A stretch of 64,000 nucleotides of DNA from Brasenia schreberi (taxonomy: Eukaryota > Streptophyta > Magnoliopsida > Nymphaeales > Cabombaceae), in NCBI GenBank assembly GCA_036023115.1, contig JAYKKT010000073.1, forward strand, positions 15,070,001 through 15,134,000. Reading direction: 5' to 3'. Shown piece by piece: positions 25,175 to 36,983 of this stretch (position 1 is the stretch's first letter; every line of letters starts with the position of its first letter). Under the pieces are notes generated by a model, which saw only the letters and a list, made by a program, of their open reading frames with translations, was not told the origin of the DNA and did not search any database. Made by a program: the position numbers and the translations under genes.

Positions 25175-27525
25175 TCAAGGCAAGAGAGAATCTCTACGTA
25201 ATTCTGGAGAACCATCCTTTTGAATCTGCCATTGTTCAACACCATCTTTCATTATCTGGAGGCCTCTCTGAAGCAACATTACACATTCCCCGGTTCCATG
25301 AGGAAACTCTCTTTTTTTTTGCTAAATGGCCTTTTTCATCGTCCACTTCCATAGCTGTTGACTTCACAATCTCATGATCAATCTCTAACTCCTGCTTGAT
25401 CCTCTCATAGATTGATACAGCCTCTCTTTCCAGCAAACTTCTTGTTCTGCAGATGGAGATCCAACAAGTGCAGCTTCTTTCTCAAGATAAGCCTTCAATT
25501 CAGACATAAACCTTTCCTCATTTGCTTCCTTCCCTGTGTCTATCAAATGACAGCCGCATTTTGTGGTACGAACCTCCATAGCTGTTTGCATGAAGTTTGA
25601 GCAGCGAAATATCCAAATGCTGCAAGTGCCAAATGAACTATTGTCCAGTCTCGATCTTGCAATAACTTATGATATAGTTCCCAGATTGTACAGCTAATCA
25701 CATTCTCTTCACTCTCTACCATTTCCATGTGACAAAGACCAGCTAGAAAAGAAGATAAAGCAGGTTTAATATAAACCAGACTCAAGTCTGAATCTGCAGA
25801 ATTTGTCACGAATAATGTTTGTAGACCCAAAATAACCACATCAATGTCATGAGATAAGTATGCACCCTTCATGCTTGAAATAATCAATAATGCCTGGCAG
25901 AGAAGTTTCCCATAACTATCCCGTTTTGAAATGTCATTACTACTACCATTGAGGGCCTGCAGAACAAGAACTGTAAATTTCAAGATATGTGGCACAAACT
26001 TGCTGATTTCAGCTCCTTTAATATGCCTGCAGGGCAAAAGCCAATCAAGACCAAATATGAGCAACACAAAAGTTTATTGTCTGAGTAACTTAGAAGGGCC
26101 AATGCTTGCTGATGATGTAGCATAGTGGATAAAGCATAAAATGGTTCTCCAAGAAATCCAGAACCAGATTGTGATGAGTTTATTCCACCTTGTGCTCACA
26201 AAACATTCTCTATGAAACTACAAAACAAAGTCAGGATCTGCTGCATGAAACTTTTCTTCATTTCATCAGATAATAAATCAAATGGATAATCTTCCATTAG
26301 GAAAGCCAAGTGTGTCATCTTAGAGGCCTGGTGTACTTGCTGAAAAGTAGATTGATCTGCATGCTTCAATATAATACATATTGATCGTGCCATCTTCCTC
26401 ACAGAAGAATGAGGTAACAAAACTGATCCAGAGTTAGAAGTTATATTGAACAGTGAGCACAGCCTGTCAATCAAGTCATTTATCAAATCTTCCTCTGCAT
26501 GACGAATCAAAAAGCACCAAAGCTCCAATACAATGTCCCAGCAAAGATAGTGAGGATGAATGATATTACAGAGTAAGAATTGTTGTACCTCCAACCATGC
26601 CGAACTTGAAGCACTCACAACCATAAATGTTTTAACGCATTTAAAACAGAAGGAAGCATGGGCTGCCAAACTACTTCTGGCATACCTCCTGAGACAACAC
26701 GGGAATGTGCAAACCAAGATTGGAAGAGTAAACATCCTCCATGACGACCAAGTCTAACATAAAATTTAGTTTTCTAGAAATGCCAAGAACCACCTCTTCT
26801 TTGAGATCAGACGAGTTCCTAAGAAAAATAAAAAATACTGAAGCACGACCGAGGGCTACTGTTTTTGAACTGCATTTATCATCACATATGACAGAGAATA
26901 TGTCATCCACAATATTTCTTGGTTTATGTACAGGACCATGAGTTTCATCTAAGTTATCAGACAAGGAATGAATTTCATCTGGAAATAACCAATCACAAAA
27001 TTGGAACTTGCAATGACACTCTATCTCAGCTGAACCAAGGAGTGTCTGAAGTAGAAGGAAGTATACAGTATACAGGTTCCAGAAACTGTCATTGCTTCCA
27101 TAGCTGTTTTCAAATTGCTTTCTTAAGTTCAACCCCAGAGCTGAAAACTTCAACACACATAGTGAGATCTCCTTGCGTATTCCCCACGCTTGATATGGAT
27201 ATATAGTTGAGATACGAACTGCATTTATAAGGTAAAATTTTATAGGAAGGAACACCCTTTTAGCTTCACCTGCAATCAGACTAACGTTTTCCATTGAAAT
27301 CCAGGTGTTGGCTGAACATCTCAGAGATTCAGTGGCAAGAGAGACTAGTGTTATAATTATGTCTGCTACATTTATCTTCTTTGTCAAGATCTTGTTTGGG
27401 GATTGTCAACATAACAACACCTTTCCATGAAAGGTTAAGGATAGTAACGAGACTTCCTCCACCAGTAGCAGCAATTATCCCAAGTTCATACAGATCTTCT
27501 ATTGTACATGACATTATGTTTGTAA
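25175..27525 (-). pseudogene. FLIP: FLIP-like C-terminal coding block
   Basis: Reads IMSCTIEDLYELGIIAATGG after the LTR element, then KKINVADIIITLVSLATES, HPHYLCWDIVLELWCFLIR, VRKMARSICIILKHA, a short intron ending in ctgcag near 26032, KFVPHILKFTVLVLQALNG, LLQDRDWTIVHLALAAFGYF and finally LLQRGLQIMKDGVEQW before a stop at 25175. Frame changes are needed near 27410 (one extra base), 26690, 26640, 25555, 25430 and in the nine-A run near 25316. A stop replaces a residue near 26192 (ENVL*AQGG). The alpha-helical character fits the ARM-like fold expected of the family. Confidence 0.8.
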
Positions 27526-27827
27526 TGTTGTAATTCAGGATTAGCATAGCAGAAGATTAAACAACACATTGAAGAGGAAAAACACATGCGAAATCGGAAG
27601 AGGGGGCAAACCTCCAATGGAGGCCGCCCCTCTCTCTTTCTCTCTTTCTTAATCACAACCTCTTAACCCTAATACAAACTTCCAGCCTTTACCAGCCCTT
27701 ATATAATGGGTTGTAAAACCGAAAATGACCAAAATGCCCTTAGTACTACGGGCAATTACAATAATACCCAAATATTAGAAATTACAGAAATAACTCTTAA
27801 AAAGAGCAGATATATATATTCTTAACA
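27526..27827 (-). repeat. 3' LTR of element 1
   Basis: 302 bp; on the minus strand starts TGTTAAGAATAT and ends ..TTACAACA. Shares the ccttatataatggg, aaaatgcccttagtac and gggcaattacaataata words with the other LTR of this element and with those of element 2. Confidence 0.92.
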
Positions 27828-28789
27828 CTCCCCCTCAAGTTGGGAGTGAGATACTTCGAACTCCAAACTTGCCGAAAAATTGGTTCTTTCTTCACCACAC
27901 GTGCACTAATGATCTCTACGAGGCTTCTTTAAATCAACTTTAACAATTAAGAACACATCGGTAGCACACAACCCTTCTATGGGTGTCGGTTGCTCCCTCT
28001 CTCTTTCTTCTTCTCCATGAAGTGATTAGGCAGCTATTCTTCAAAAGTCGTGTTTTCCTACTCTTAAGAAAGTTGATCTTTTATAGTAGGAGGTACTATC
28101 TCCACCATACACACTTCACACGGCGTTTCTTATGCCCTTTAACATGGTGGCTACTATCGGTGTGTTGGTTGGGTGTCCTTTCTCTACTACTCAAATAGCA
28201 GAATACACACTTTTGCTCGTACTAGTCGGTCTGTGTCCCTTCACATGATGACTGCAACCGCTTTTCCAGCCCTCCTGGTTGTTTACTTCAGCAAATTTTC
28301 ATGCTTCTTGGTGATGCTGCCATATTCTATACCAACAAATTCCTCTAGCCTCTTCTATGATTTGATTTGCCATGCATATGTAGTGAAAAAGACTGATTTT
28401 CTGCATTCTATCTTTCTCTTCTATTTTCAGAATCTTTAACTGCAACAATTCTTAAATTCAGCCTTCATGGTTGTCCTTTTCCAGCAGCTTTCATAATTAC
28501 AACTTCAATGGTTGCAAATAAAACATTTTTGTAGTCCTCGTAACTATAATCTTCAGCATCTATCTCTTTTTTGTAAACTTTCATAAATTAGCAAATTGGA
28601 GACATTCCATCTAATTTGCCCACAGTTGAACGTTGGTGCCCACACATGGCTACCTCTCTTTCTTCTCTATATTTTTCTCTTTACTTTAGTAACTCAAGAT
28701 TTGAGATTCCATGTTACTTTACTACCAATTGCAGTCCTTTTTGAATTTCCTTCAGAAACAACATCCTCTCGAATTGAAACTGATGTTGT

Positions 28790-30060
28790 TTCAATCTTGC
28801 AATCATCTGCCTTAACTGGAACACCTCTTCACTATTGAAATTGCTTGGACAACTATCATCATCCTTTAAAACATTAGACACATCCTCTTCTGCCTCATGC
28901 AAAACATAATGCATGTTTGGAACATATTTTTGTTCCTTCATTCTGGTCGATAACTTCTTTAATTCACCACAGATTTCTGTTGTTCATGGGTGTGAGCAGT
29001 CTTCAACTAAGAACACATGAACCCATGATTGACTTCAATCCAGCTAGAGCCTGATTCTTTTACAACTTCCCTACCATCCATCTTCTTTCTAATAGCAAGC
29101 ACATCATCAATAATCATCGCTAATCCATGAGTTTTTGTTATGAAATGGAACAAATCAAGTCCTTTATCAACCAACCCAGCATGAGTGCAAGCAGAAAGAG
29201 CACCAACAAATACAACATGACCTAGCTTTGTCCTGAATCCAGCAAACACTTGAAGTAGTGTAGAATCTCCTCTGGAAAGCCATTTTTAGCATAACCACAA
29301 ATCATGGCCGTCCATGAGGTCAGGTCAGGTGTATCGACCTGTGAAAAATATTACTTTTGCTCTTTTAATATTCCCACATTTAGCATACATATCAACAAAT
29401 GCGCTTGCTGCAAATTTGCATGGATCAAGGCCAACTCTAATCATATGCCCATGAACCTGTCTTCCCAGTTCTTCTCATAGCCAACAACCATGGTATTCCA
29501 TGAACACACATCCGTTTCAAGCATTTTGTCAAACACTTTGCATGCTTCTTTTTCCCAGTCTTGGATTTCACTTCATCCTTTCCCGACTGTTCTTTCTTCT
29601 GGTTGCAGTAACAACGTGCAAGCATCTGATCAAAGACTTGACTCCTTTACTTTGAATAACAACGGATTCAACTTCTTCTTTAAGAAGCTTCTTTCCAAAA
29701 CGCATTTGTCTTCTCTTCTGCAATCTCCATTGCATTCTCAGCATGCACCAACACTGAATTTTCCACTTCAGTGACCATGGCCAGTTCCTGCATGATCCTA
29801 TCCACCTCCTTATTCATGGCAAACTATATAGATAGTTCAGCAAAACTCAATCTTCTAGGTTGCATCAATGATGGTGGCACTGTTCTGCTCCTTGTCTCTT
29901 TCTCAGACATTTCAACAAGTAGTTTTCGTGCAACCAAGACATCTCCCTCAGGCATTTCATCAAATAGTTGGTGTGCTGAGTTAAGGCTTCCGTGGGGCAT
30001 TTCATCAAACACTTGATGTGCATCCTTCGTTTGCCCACACGCACCACTCTCATGACTATT
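28790..30060 (-). pseudogene. captured PPR (PLS/DYW-class) gene fragment inside LTR element 1
   Basis: PPR-DYW proteins are organellar RNA-editing factors. On the minus strand: several FDEMP-type segments (30000-29900), KVFDKMLETDVCSWNTMV (about 29540-29490), VGLDPCKFAASAFVDMYAKC (about 29440-29380), FVGALSACTHAGLVDKGLDL (about 29200-29140), then a junction to GREVVKESGSSWIEV (about 29065-29020), and in another frame MKEQKYVPNMHYVLHEAEED (28941-28880), which is the start of a DYW region. Between HGLA and the WIEV segment the E-motif region is internally deleted. Frameshifts and stops rule out a working protein. Sequence of this type inside an LTR element is best explained by capture of a host transcript. 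Confidence 0.85.
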
Positions 30061-30463
30061 GACTTTGCACCATCTTTAGCTTGCCCTTCTCAGGAAGAGA
30101 ATCCATATCACTCAGCATACTCTTGTCCATGGCGTCCTTAGGGTTTTAGTTCACACCCACACATACTCACTCTTTCTCACTCCTCCATTCTGTGGCTGTA
30201 ATTAACCTTTTTAAGAATTTCATTTAAAAAAAACAATCACCAGAGTATCCATCAGTATTTAGCAACATGAACAGGCAAGGCATACTGAACTTGACAGCCC
30301 CACATACTCTATATGTTCAGTTTAAGCCATTCGCATCAATCCAAATAGTGTATGATGGCTAGACAACATGATTCACCCATTCGTATCCCGACCAAACAAT
30401 CAGTATCTGATATAACTTGGATTGCCAACATACTCAGCGATCTAATCAAGAACCACGCTGATC

Positions 30464-30887
30464 ATTTCAGAAGTCTTTGCGTCCTGAACGAGTCCAACCT
30501 CTTCTTCTGCATTCCTTCCAATTCCTTTTCCTTCGGACTACTCAAAAGATGATCCTTTCTACCATCTTCCCGAGGCCTTTTGTCTGCCCTTCTCTCATCC
30601 CTGTTCGTGTCTCTCTTATCCTCCTAACCACCATCCCAATCCTTCCACTTCAGCGGGTCATTGTCGTCTCCTTCCATTTCAGAAGTCTTTGTGTCCTGAA
30701 CGAGTCCAACCTCTTCTTCTGCATTCCTTCCAATTCCTCTCCCTTCAGACTACTCAAAAGATGATCCTTTCTGCTATCTTCCCGAGGCCTTTTGTCTACC
30801 CTTCTTTCATCCTTGTTCCTGTCTCTCTTATCCTCCTAACCACCATCCCAATCCTTCCACTTCAACGGGTTATTGTCATCTCCTTCA
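30464..30887 (-). repeat. 212-bp tandem duplication in LTR element 1
   Basis: Two units (from 30464 and 30676) are about 95% alike by eye. On the minus strand they read as a highly charged peptide with RDERRADKRPREDGRKDHLL and LEGMQKKRLDSFRTQRLL segments. I do not recognise the source; the charge pattern resembles nuclear RNA-associated proteins, but no function is claimed. Confidence 0.85.
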
Positions 30888-30988
30888 TTATGGTTGTTTG
30901 TCCGTTTCTTACCAATGATGCCTGAAATAAAAAAAACACCTTCCTCTCCAAATCCTCTGCTCTCATTAATCGTATGTCTCTGATACCA

Positions 30989-31282
30989 TGTTGGAATTCA
31001 AGATTAGCGTAGCGAAAGATTAAACAACACATTGAAGAGGGAAAACACATGCGAGATCGGATGAGGGGGCAGACCTCTAATGGAGCCCCCCCCCCTCTCT
31101 TTCTCTCTTTCTTAATCACAACCTCTTAACCCTAATACAAACTTCTAGCTCTTATATAATGGGGTGTAAAACAGAAAATGATAAAAATTGCCCTTAGTAC
31201 TACGGGCAATTACAATAATACTCAAATATTAGAAATTACAGAAATAATTCTTAAAAACAGTAGATACATATATTCTTCAACA
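30989..31282 (-). repeat. 5' LTR of element 1
   Basis: 294 bp, TGTTGAAGAATAT..TTCCAACA on the minus strand. Visible differences from the 3' LTR (scattered substitutions and an ~8-bp length change) indicate that the insertion is not recent. Confidence 0.92.
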
Positions 31283-31457
31283 TGTAACATGGTTTATCTT
31301 TTCACCCCTTTCACTGACGATAGAACCTTCATCGCCCTTATTCAAACTCTGAAGAATCCCTATCAATCGTTTGAGAGTAGGCCTTACACAACTTTATAGC
31401 AGCATCCACACCCTCTTGGACAAACTTAAGAACTTTTGTTGCAATTGAATGTATTCT
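31283..31457 (-). pseudogene. FLIP: FLIP-like exon 6, 5' part
   Basis: The acceptor ctctgacag precedes AGAATACATTC at 31457. It reads RIHSIATKVLKFVQEGVDAA then KLCKAYSQTIDRDSSEFE, shifts frame by one missing base near 31345, then GDEGSIVSERGEKINHV up to the LTR element. The same exon resumes at 27525 in frame across the tgtaa duplication. Confidence 0.8.
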
Positions 31458-32171
31458 CTGTCAGAGAATGAACCACAAATTGGTTAAAAATAACATCCAG
31501 CTCACTAAAATGTGAACATCAAATGAGCCAAAAAAGGATCAGAAGAGCTTAAGTACAAAATTTTCAAGCCTCATAGATTAATCCCTGGATGCAGTTAAAG
31601 TGAAAATGAATTGAGCCATACCCATGTAGAGGTTGACATTGTTACAAGAAATGATAAAGTAGTGCTAAAGTAAAATAATAAGAAAATAGTAATGTTAAGA
31701 AAACAAATGGTAATGATTAAGAAGGGAGGACAAAACCAATCAGGTTAATCAACAATTTACGACCGAGCATTCTCCCGATAGATGAACAATGATGCATTCT
31801 CCCAATAGATGAACCATAGTAAATATTGCTATGGTCTTGTGCTTATGTTTTTCTCATAATACTAAATTATTTTCAGTTGTCAGCTCCACTTATTAAAACA
31901 AAAGCATTCTCCCGATAGATGAACAATGATGCAGACCATATAATAACGCCAAGTTTAGCCAGCAGTAAAAGCATCAGGTTTTCACTTATCCAACAATTTA
32001 GATTCATCCATTTCAAGAGAGTACATATTTCATTGAATAATAAAAGCGAAGCATTAAGAATATACATAAGTCATACAGCAATATTTATTAACAGATCGAA
32101 GTTTACAGCAAAACTAGGACAATTACCATCAAATCTCAATCAAAATCTGTTAGAGAAACATGCTGCATTAC

Positions 32172-32320
32172 CTTTATCTCGGAGACCGATGCCTTTAACA
32201 GCTTCTGTTGCTCAGAAACAAAGTTTTCAACTATTAACATTAACATGCCCAACAAAGATAGGGAACCGTGTCAAGAAACGAACTTGTGGTAGTTGAGAAG
32301 CTCAAAGAACCCAACATCAA
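32172..32320 (-). pseudogene. FLIP: FLIP-like exon 5
   Basis: Bounded by cttttccag| and |gtaatg. Reads DVGFFELLNYHKFVS, a TGA stop (a CGA-to-TGA change would explain it), then HGSLSLLGMLMLIVENFVSE and KLLKASVSEIK. Phase 0 at its end joins exon 6. Confidence 0.78.
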
Positions 32321-32725
32321 CTGGAAAAGTAAATTTGTGAGAAAGAAGAATGTAAAGTTGGCTGCACAATAAAGACTAGCATTCTGCAGCAATGAAGAAC
32401 AGGCAACTATGTGCAGATATGCCAGAGGCAACAAAAGATCAGAGTTAATGGATACGTAAGCACATGTACATACACACATTCGTGTATGTCAATGCACATA
32501 TATATGTATATATAACAATTTTACCAACAACAAAATATAAAACTTGACCTTTATTAAATAGATGCATCTCCTTGGCCCCTCAAAAAACATAGCTACATTT
32601 TTAGCTTGCAAGTAACAACAATGACTAATATTCTAATTAATAGGTTTGTTAGATAAAAGTACAGCCTTATCAAGAGAAATCTAGGTGAGTGGAAAATATT
32701 GATACTATGAAAAGTCTGAGCACCA

Positions 32726-35700
32726 ACTCTGCCCATGTAAGGGATCACCCTTGCATTGCCGGTCCCAAGCCCGGATAAAGGAGGAGGGTTGTGTTAGGCT
32801 TCCGACAGCCAGCGTAAAACTTCGTCGGATTTCTACAACATGGATTACAAAAATTATGAGCATTGCTTTGGGGCGTCCTCGCCTAGCGACGTGCTGCAGA
32901 GCCCGAATGCAGTAAGAAGTAAGCAAGAGCCACTACATTTTCGCCCGAATGTAGTGAATCAATTGCAGAGAGGGTTCCCACATCATGGACGGGTGTGGGT
33001 AAAAAAGTTAGTCCCGCTACATTGCTGTCCGAATGTAGTGAAAAATTTTCAGAGAGGGTCTCCGCATTTTGATTATGGACGGATACAGGGGGTAAGGAAG
33101 CTAGTACTAGATAATAAGATTCGTATTGGTTCTTGGAATATCGGAACATTATCGGGTAAGCTAATGGAGGTGGTAGATACTATGATTCGGAGAAAGATTC
33201 ATATTCTATGTTTACAAGAGACAAAATGGGTTAGAGAAAAAGCAAAGGAGATAGAGGATACAGGTTTTAAATTATGGTACTCAGGTAAAGAAAAGGCCCG
33301 AAACGGAGTTGGTATTATCATAAATAAAGATTTAAAGGAGAGTGTAGTAGCCATACAACGATATGGTGACCGAATCATGACATTGAAATTAGTGTTAGGA
33401 GTAGAGGTTTTGAATATAGTTTGTGCTTACGCATCCCAAGTAGGACTAGAAGATAGTATAAAGACAGTTTTTTGGGAAGAGTTAGATAAGGTGTTTCAAA
33501 AGATTCCACAAAGGAAGATGATTTGTTTAGGAGGAGATTTAAATGGACATGTCGGTAAAGAGGCATTAGGATATCAAGGGATTCATGGAAACTTTGGTTA
33601 TGGGGATATAAACGAGGAAGGTAGGGAGATTTTAAATTTTGCTATGTCATTTGATCTCTTTATAGTCAATACAATCTTCAAAAAATGAGATGAACATTTA
33701 ATTACTTATAAGAGTGGCTTATCACAAACACAAATTGATTACTTTATTTGTAGAAAAAAAGATAGAGCGTGTTGTAAAGATTGTAAGGTAATTCCAGGAG
33801 AAAGCTTAACCACCCAACATCGACTTTTAGTTATGGATTTACAAATAAAAAATGGACAAAGAAGAAAAGAGTGCATCGAGCTATTCGGACTAAATGGTGG
33901 AACCTCAAAAGGGAGAAAGAAGATATATTTAAACAGAAAGTCCTTCAAGGAGATGTTTGGAATTATGTTGGCACACCCTGTGATATGTGGAACAATATGG
34001 CTATACATATTAGGAAAGTGGCGAAAGATGTGTTAGGGGTATCTAAGGGAGGTGTACCGGCACAAAAAGAAGCTTGGTGGTGGAGTGAAGTAGTACAAAA
34101 TAAAATCAAGGCAAAGAGGGCATGTTACAAATTACATTATGCTAAGAAAACTAGTGAAACTTTAGAAGCTTATAAGAAAGCAAAGAAGGAAGCAAAAAAG
34201 GCCGTTAGTGAAGCAAAAGCTAAGATTTGGGATGACTTATATAAAAAACTCAACTCAAAAGAGGGTGAAAGAGATATTTTTAGGATAGCTAGGGCTAGAG
34301 ATAAGAAAACTAAAGATCTTAATTATGTTAGATGCATAAAAGACGAAGATGAAAATATTCTAGTGGCAAATGATGATATAAGAAATAGATGGAAAAACTA
34401 TTTTTATAATCTTTTTAATGAAAATAAAGATGTTAGTATTAGTTTAGGAGATTTAGCCAAGTCAGAAAAGTATATAAACCACAATTTCTACCGACGTATT
34501 CAAAAGAATGAAGTCAAAGAGGCTCTTAAACATATGAAGAGTGGTAAATCGGTAGGACCAGATAATATTCCTATAGAAGTTTGGAAAATACTAGGAGAAA
34601 TAGGAATCACTTGGCTCATAAGACTATTTAATGAAATATGGAAAAACCAAAAGATGCCCGAGGAATGGAGAGCAAGTACACTTATACCCGTATATAAGAA
34701 CAAGGGAGACATTCAAAATTGTGCGAATTATCGAGGTATCAAGTTAATGAGTCATACTATGAAATTATGGGAAAGAATTATCGAACGTAGGTTAAGACAA
34801 GTATCAAGTACAACAGAGAATCGATTTGGATTTATGCCAGGTAGATCTACTATTGAAGCGATTCACCTTTTGAGATGTCTTATGGAACATTTTAGAGCAA
34901 AAAAGAAAGACCTTCACATGATATTTATTGATCTAGAAAAAGCTTATGATAGGGTACCGAGGGAGGTTCTTTGGAGAACTTTGGAAAAAAGAGGTATCCC
35001 ATTGACATATATTAACCTTATAAGAGACATGTATGATGGTGCACAAACATGTGTGAGGACTCATAAAGGAACGACAGACTTCTTTGAAGTTAATATTGGG
35101 TTACATCAAGGATCAACTTTAAGTCCATACTTATTTATAATGGTGATGGATGAGTTAACAAAACATATTCAAGATGAAGTACCTTGGTGTATGTTATTTG
35201 CAGATGACATTGTATTAGTGGAGGAGTCCAAGGAAAAAGTTAATAGAAAATTGGAACTATGGAGAGAAACATTAGAAAGCAAAGGCCTCCGACTTAGTAG
35301 AACAAAGACAGAATATATGGAATGTAAGTTTGATCATTTGGCTACTTCAAAGGACATAGAAATTAAAATTGGCACACATTGCATTCCCCAAAAGGAAAGT
35401 TTTAAATACCTAGGGTCAATTTTTCAAAGTGATAGAAGAATTGATGGAGATGTTACACATAGAATTAATGCTGGTTGGTTAAAATGGAGAGGAGCATCAG
35501 GTATTCTTTGTGATAAGAAGATACCATTAAAATTAAAAGGTAAATATTATAGAGCAGCAATTAGGCCTGCCATGTTTTATGGTTCTCAGTGTTGGGCAGT
35601 TAATCATCAACATGTACAAAAGATGTCTGTGACAGAAATGAAGATGTTGAGATGGATGAGTGGTCATACAAGAAAAGACCGTATACATAATGAGGTTATT

Positions 35701-36000
35701 AGAAACAAATTAGGAGTGGCACCAATAGAGGATAAAATGAGAGAACATCGTTTAAGATGGTTTGGACATATAGAAAGAAGATCAAAAGAAGAACATGTAA
35801 GAAGGTTAGAAAAACTAAATTTGTAAAGTATTAAAAGAGGTAGAGGACGACCACAAAAGTGTTGGAAAGAAACAATAAAGAATGATCTAGCTTATTGGGA
35901 GTTAACTGCTAACATGGCACACGATAGGGATCTGTGGAAACAAAGAATCCATGTAGCCGACCCCGTCTAGTATGGGAAAAGGCTTAGTTGTTGTTGTTGT
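32726..36000 (+). mobile_element. Full-length RTE-type LINE (copy c)
   Basis: The left end actctgcccatgtaaggg matches the left end of the copy at 43354. The right end is the (TTG)n tail. Flanked by a 19-20 bp target duplication, tatgaaaagtctgagcacca (32706-32725 and 36000-36019). About 3275 bp with one long ORF region, a 5' leader of about 114 bp and almost no 3'UTR. It sits in an intron of the FLIP-like pseudogene in the opposite orientation. Confidence 0.95.
32840..35970 (+). pseudogene. RTE ORF: APE endonuclease plus reverse transcriptase (copy c), three lesions
   Basis: From MDYKNYEHCFG. An N-terminal region carries imperfect repeats of PLHFRPNVVNQLQRG and is followed by the endonuclease with [25 protein letters not shown] and TQIDYF, then RT motifs [39 protein letters not shown] and catalytic FADDIVL, and a C-terminal [18 protein letters not shown] segment. 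Copies d and e show the intact state: here CGA has become TGA at 33686-33688, one g is lost near 33850 (frameshift), and GAA has become TAA at 35824-35826. The expected end VADPV-stop is at 35968-35970. Confidence 0.93.
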
Positions 36001-36016
36001 ATGAAAAGTCTGAGCA

Positions 36017-36362
36017 CCAGTCATTGGAACCATGTACTTGTTCATGATACAATCATACGCTGCATATTCTCTAGCACAGTGCTGATTGATGTTTGAATTC
36101 ATTGGAGATATTCTGTATGAGACGACCGCTTTAGCCCTACCAGACTGATCAAAGGAGCTTTTTAATGAGACTGATGCACAGGATGTGACCACCAGTCAAT
36201 TGGAACCATGTATTTGTTCATGATACAATCATACGCTGCATATTCTCTAGCACAGTACTGATTGATGTTTGAATTCATTGGAGATCTTCTGTATGAGGCG
36301 CCCACTTGCACTACCAGACTGATCAAAGGAGCTTTTTATTGAGACTGATGCACAGGATGTGG
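36017..36362. repeat. ~175-bp tandem duplication beside RTE copy c
   Basis: Units start at 36017 and 36192 (ccagtca..ttggaaccatgt) and both end near gatgcacaggatgtg. The minus strand reads SSFDQSG, NSNINQHCAREYAAYDCIMN and KYMVP in one frame. The frame is broken by an indel in one unit. The source is not recognised. It may be exon-derived, but it does not fit the FLIP exon series around it. Confidence 0.8.
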
Positions 36363-36894
36363 GTGTAGGTTCTGTACCCACCCAAAATGAGCAGCACATC
36401 GCATTTCTAAGTTGTCACATTGTTCTAGTCAATATGATGAAACTGCCTCAAGAATAACTGCATCATATAGCTTGAGCAAAGCAGCTTCCATGTTGTACTT
36501 TTGTAATAGTAGAACCTTTTCTTTTCTGGATGTAATGTCCAATTCCTAGATGCTTGCGCTCCCATTTCGTAGAACTTTTCAGAAGTTGGCGTCATTCTTC
36601 AGTGTTAACTCGTCATAAATGCAAGCACTCAGAGCTTTATCACTAAGTTTGCAAACATAGTGGCGTTTACTTCAAAAATGGTTCTGATAAGAAGATGGGT
36701 GAATATGCAAACACGTATTCATCCATAACTTTGGTTTAAGAATGTCATTTTATGGATTTTGTTTAACTCATTCCCTCTATATCAAATAATCTGCCATATG
36801 ATGCAGACGAGCATCTGCATTGTTACCGCATCTGCCATATGATGCAATCCACCTCCGACAACAGAATGCACAATGCATATACACTCAATGATAC
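36363..36894. other. intron of the FLIP-like pseudogene
   Basis: Non-coding sequence between the tandem duplication and exon 4; nothing recognised. Confidence 0.4.
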
Positions 36895-36983
36895 CTTAAG
36901 AAAGAGGCTTAAATGTCTCTCGTCTTGATACCCATTGAATAAGGAAACCTCCATTTAAGATGCCTTCAACACCACATGCAAGC
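36895..36983 (-). pseudogene. FLIP: FLIP-like exon 4
   Basis: Bounded by ttttttag| and |gtatca. Reads ACMWC, stop, RHLKM, then in the next frame EVSLFNGYQDERHLSLFLK. The 89-bp length instead of a multiple of three fits a one-base loss. Confidence 0.65.

Larger units (their letters stand above)
27526..31282 (-). mobile_element. Non-autonomous LTR retrotransposon 1 with captured host sequence
   Basis: Both LTRs are present (27526-27827 and 30989-31282) and the 5-bp duplication tgtaa flanks them at 27521-27525 and 31283-31287. On the minus strand the 5' LTR is at right. The primer site tggtatcagag (30988-30978), complementary to initiator Met tRNA, touches it, and the purine tract acttgagggggag (27840-27828) precedes the 3' LTR. 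No gag, integrase or RT is recognisable in the 3.1-kb interior, which instead carries PPR-protein sequence and a 212-bp tandem repeat. The element lies in a coding exon of the FLIP-like gene. Confidence 0.92.

Noticed and set aside
27526..31282. Element 1 as an autonomous copia element
   Set aside because: No gag, integrase, RT or RNase H motif is found in any frame of the interior despite clear LTRs, primer site and purine tract.
33375..33566. Small minus-strand frames repeated at 33375, 44004 and the mirror at 59685 ([17 protein letters not shown])
   Set aside because: Conserved only because they are antisense to the conserved RTE endonuclease in each copy.
34500..34712. Repeated 70-codon frames [13 protein letters not shown] at 34500, 45129 and 58538
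   Set aside because: Antisense shadows of the RTE reverse transcriptase.
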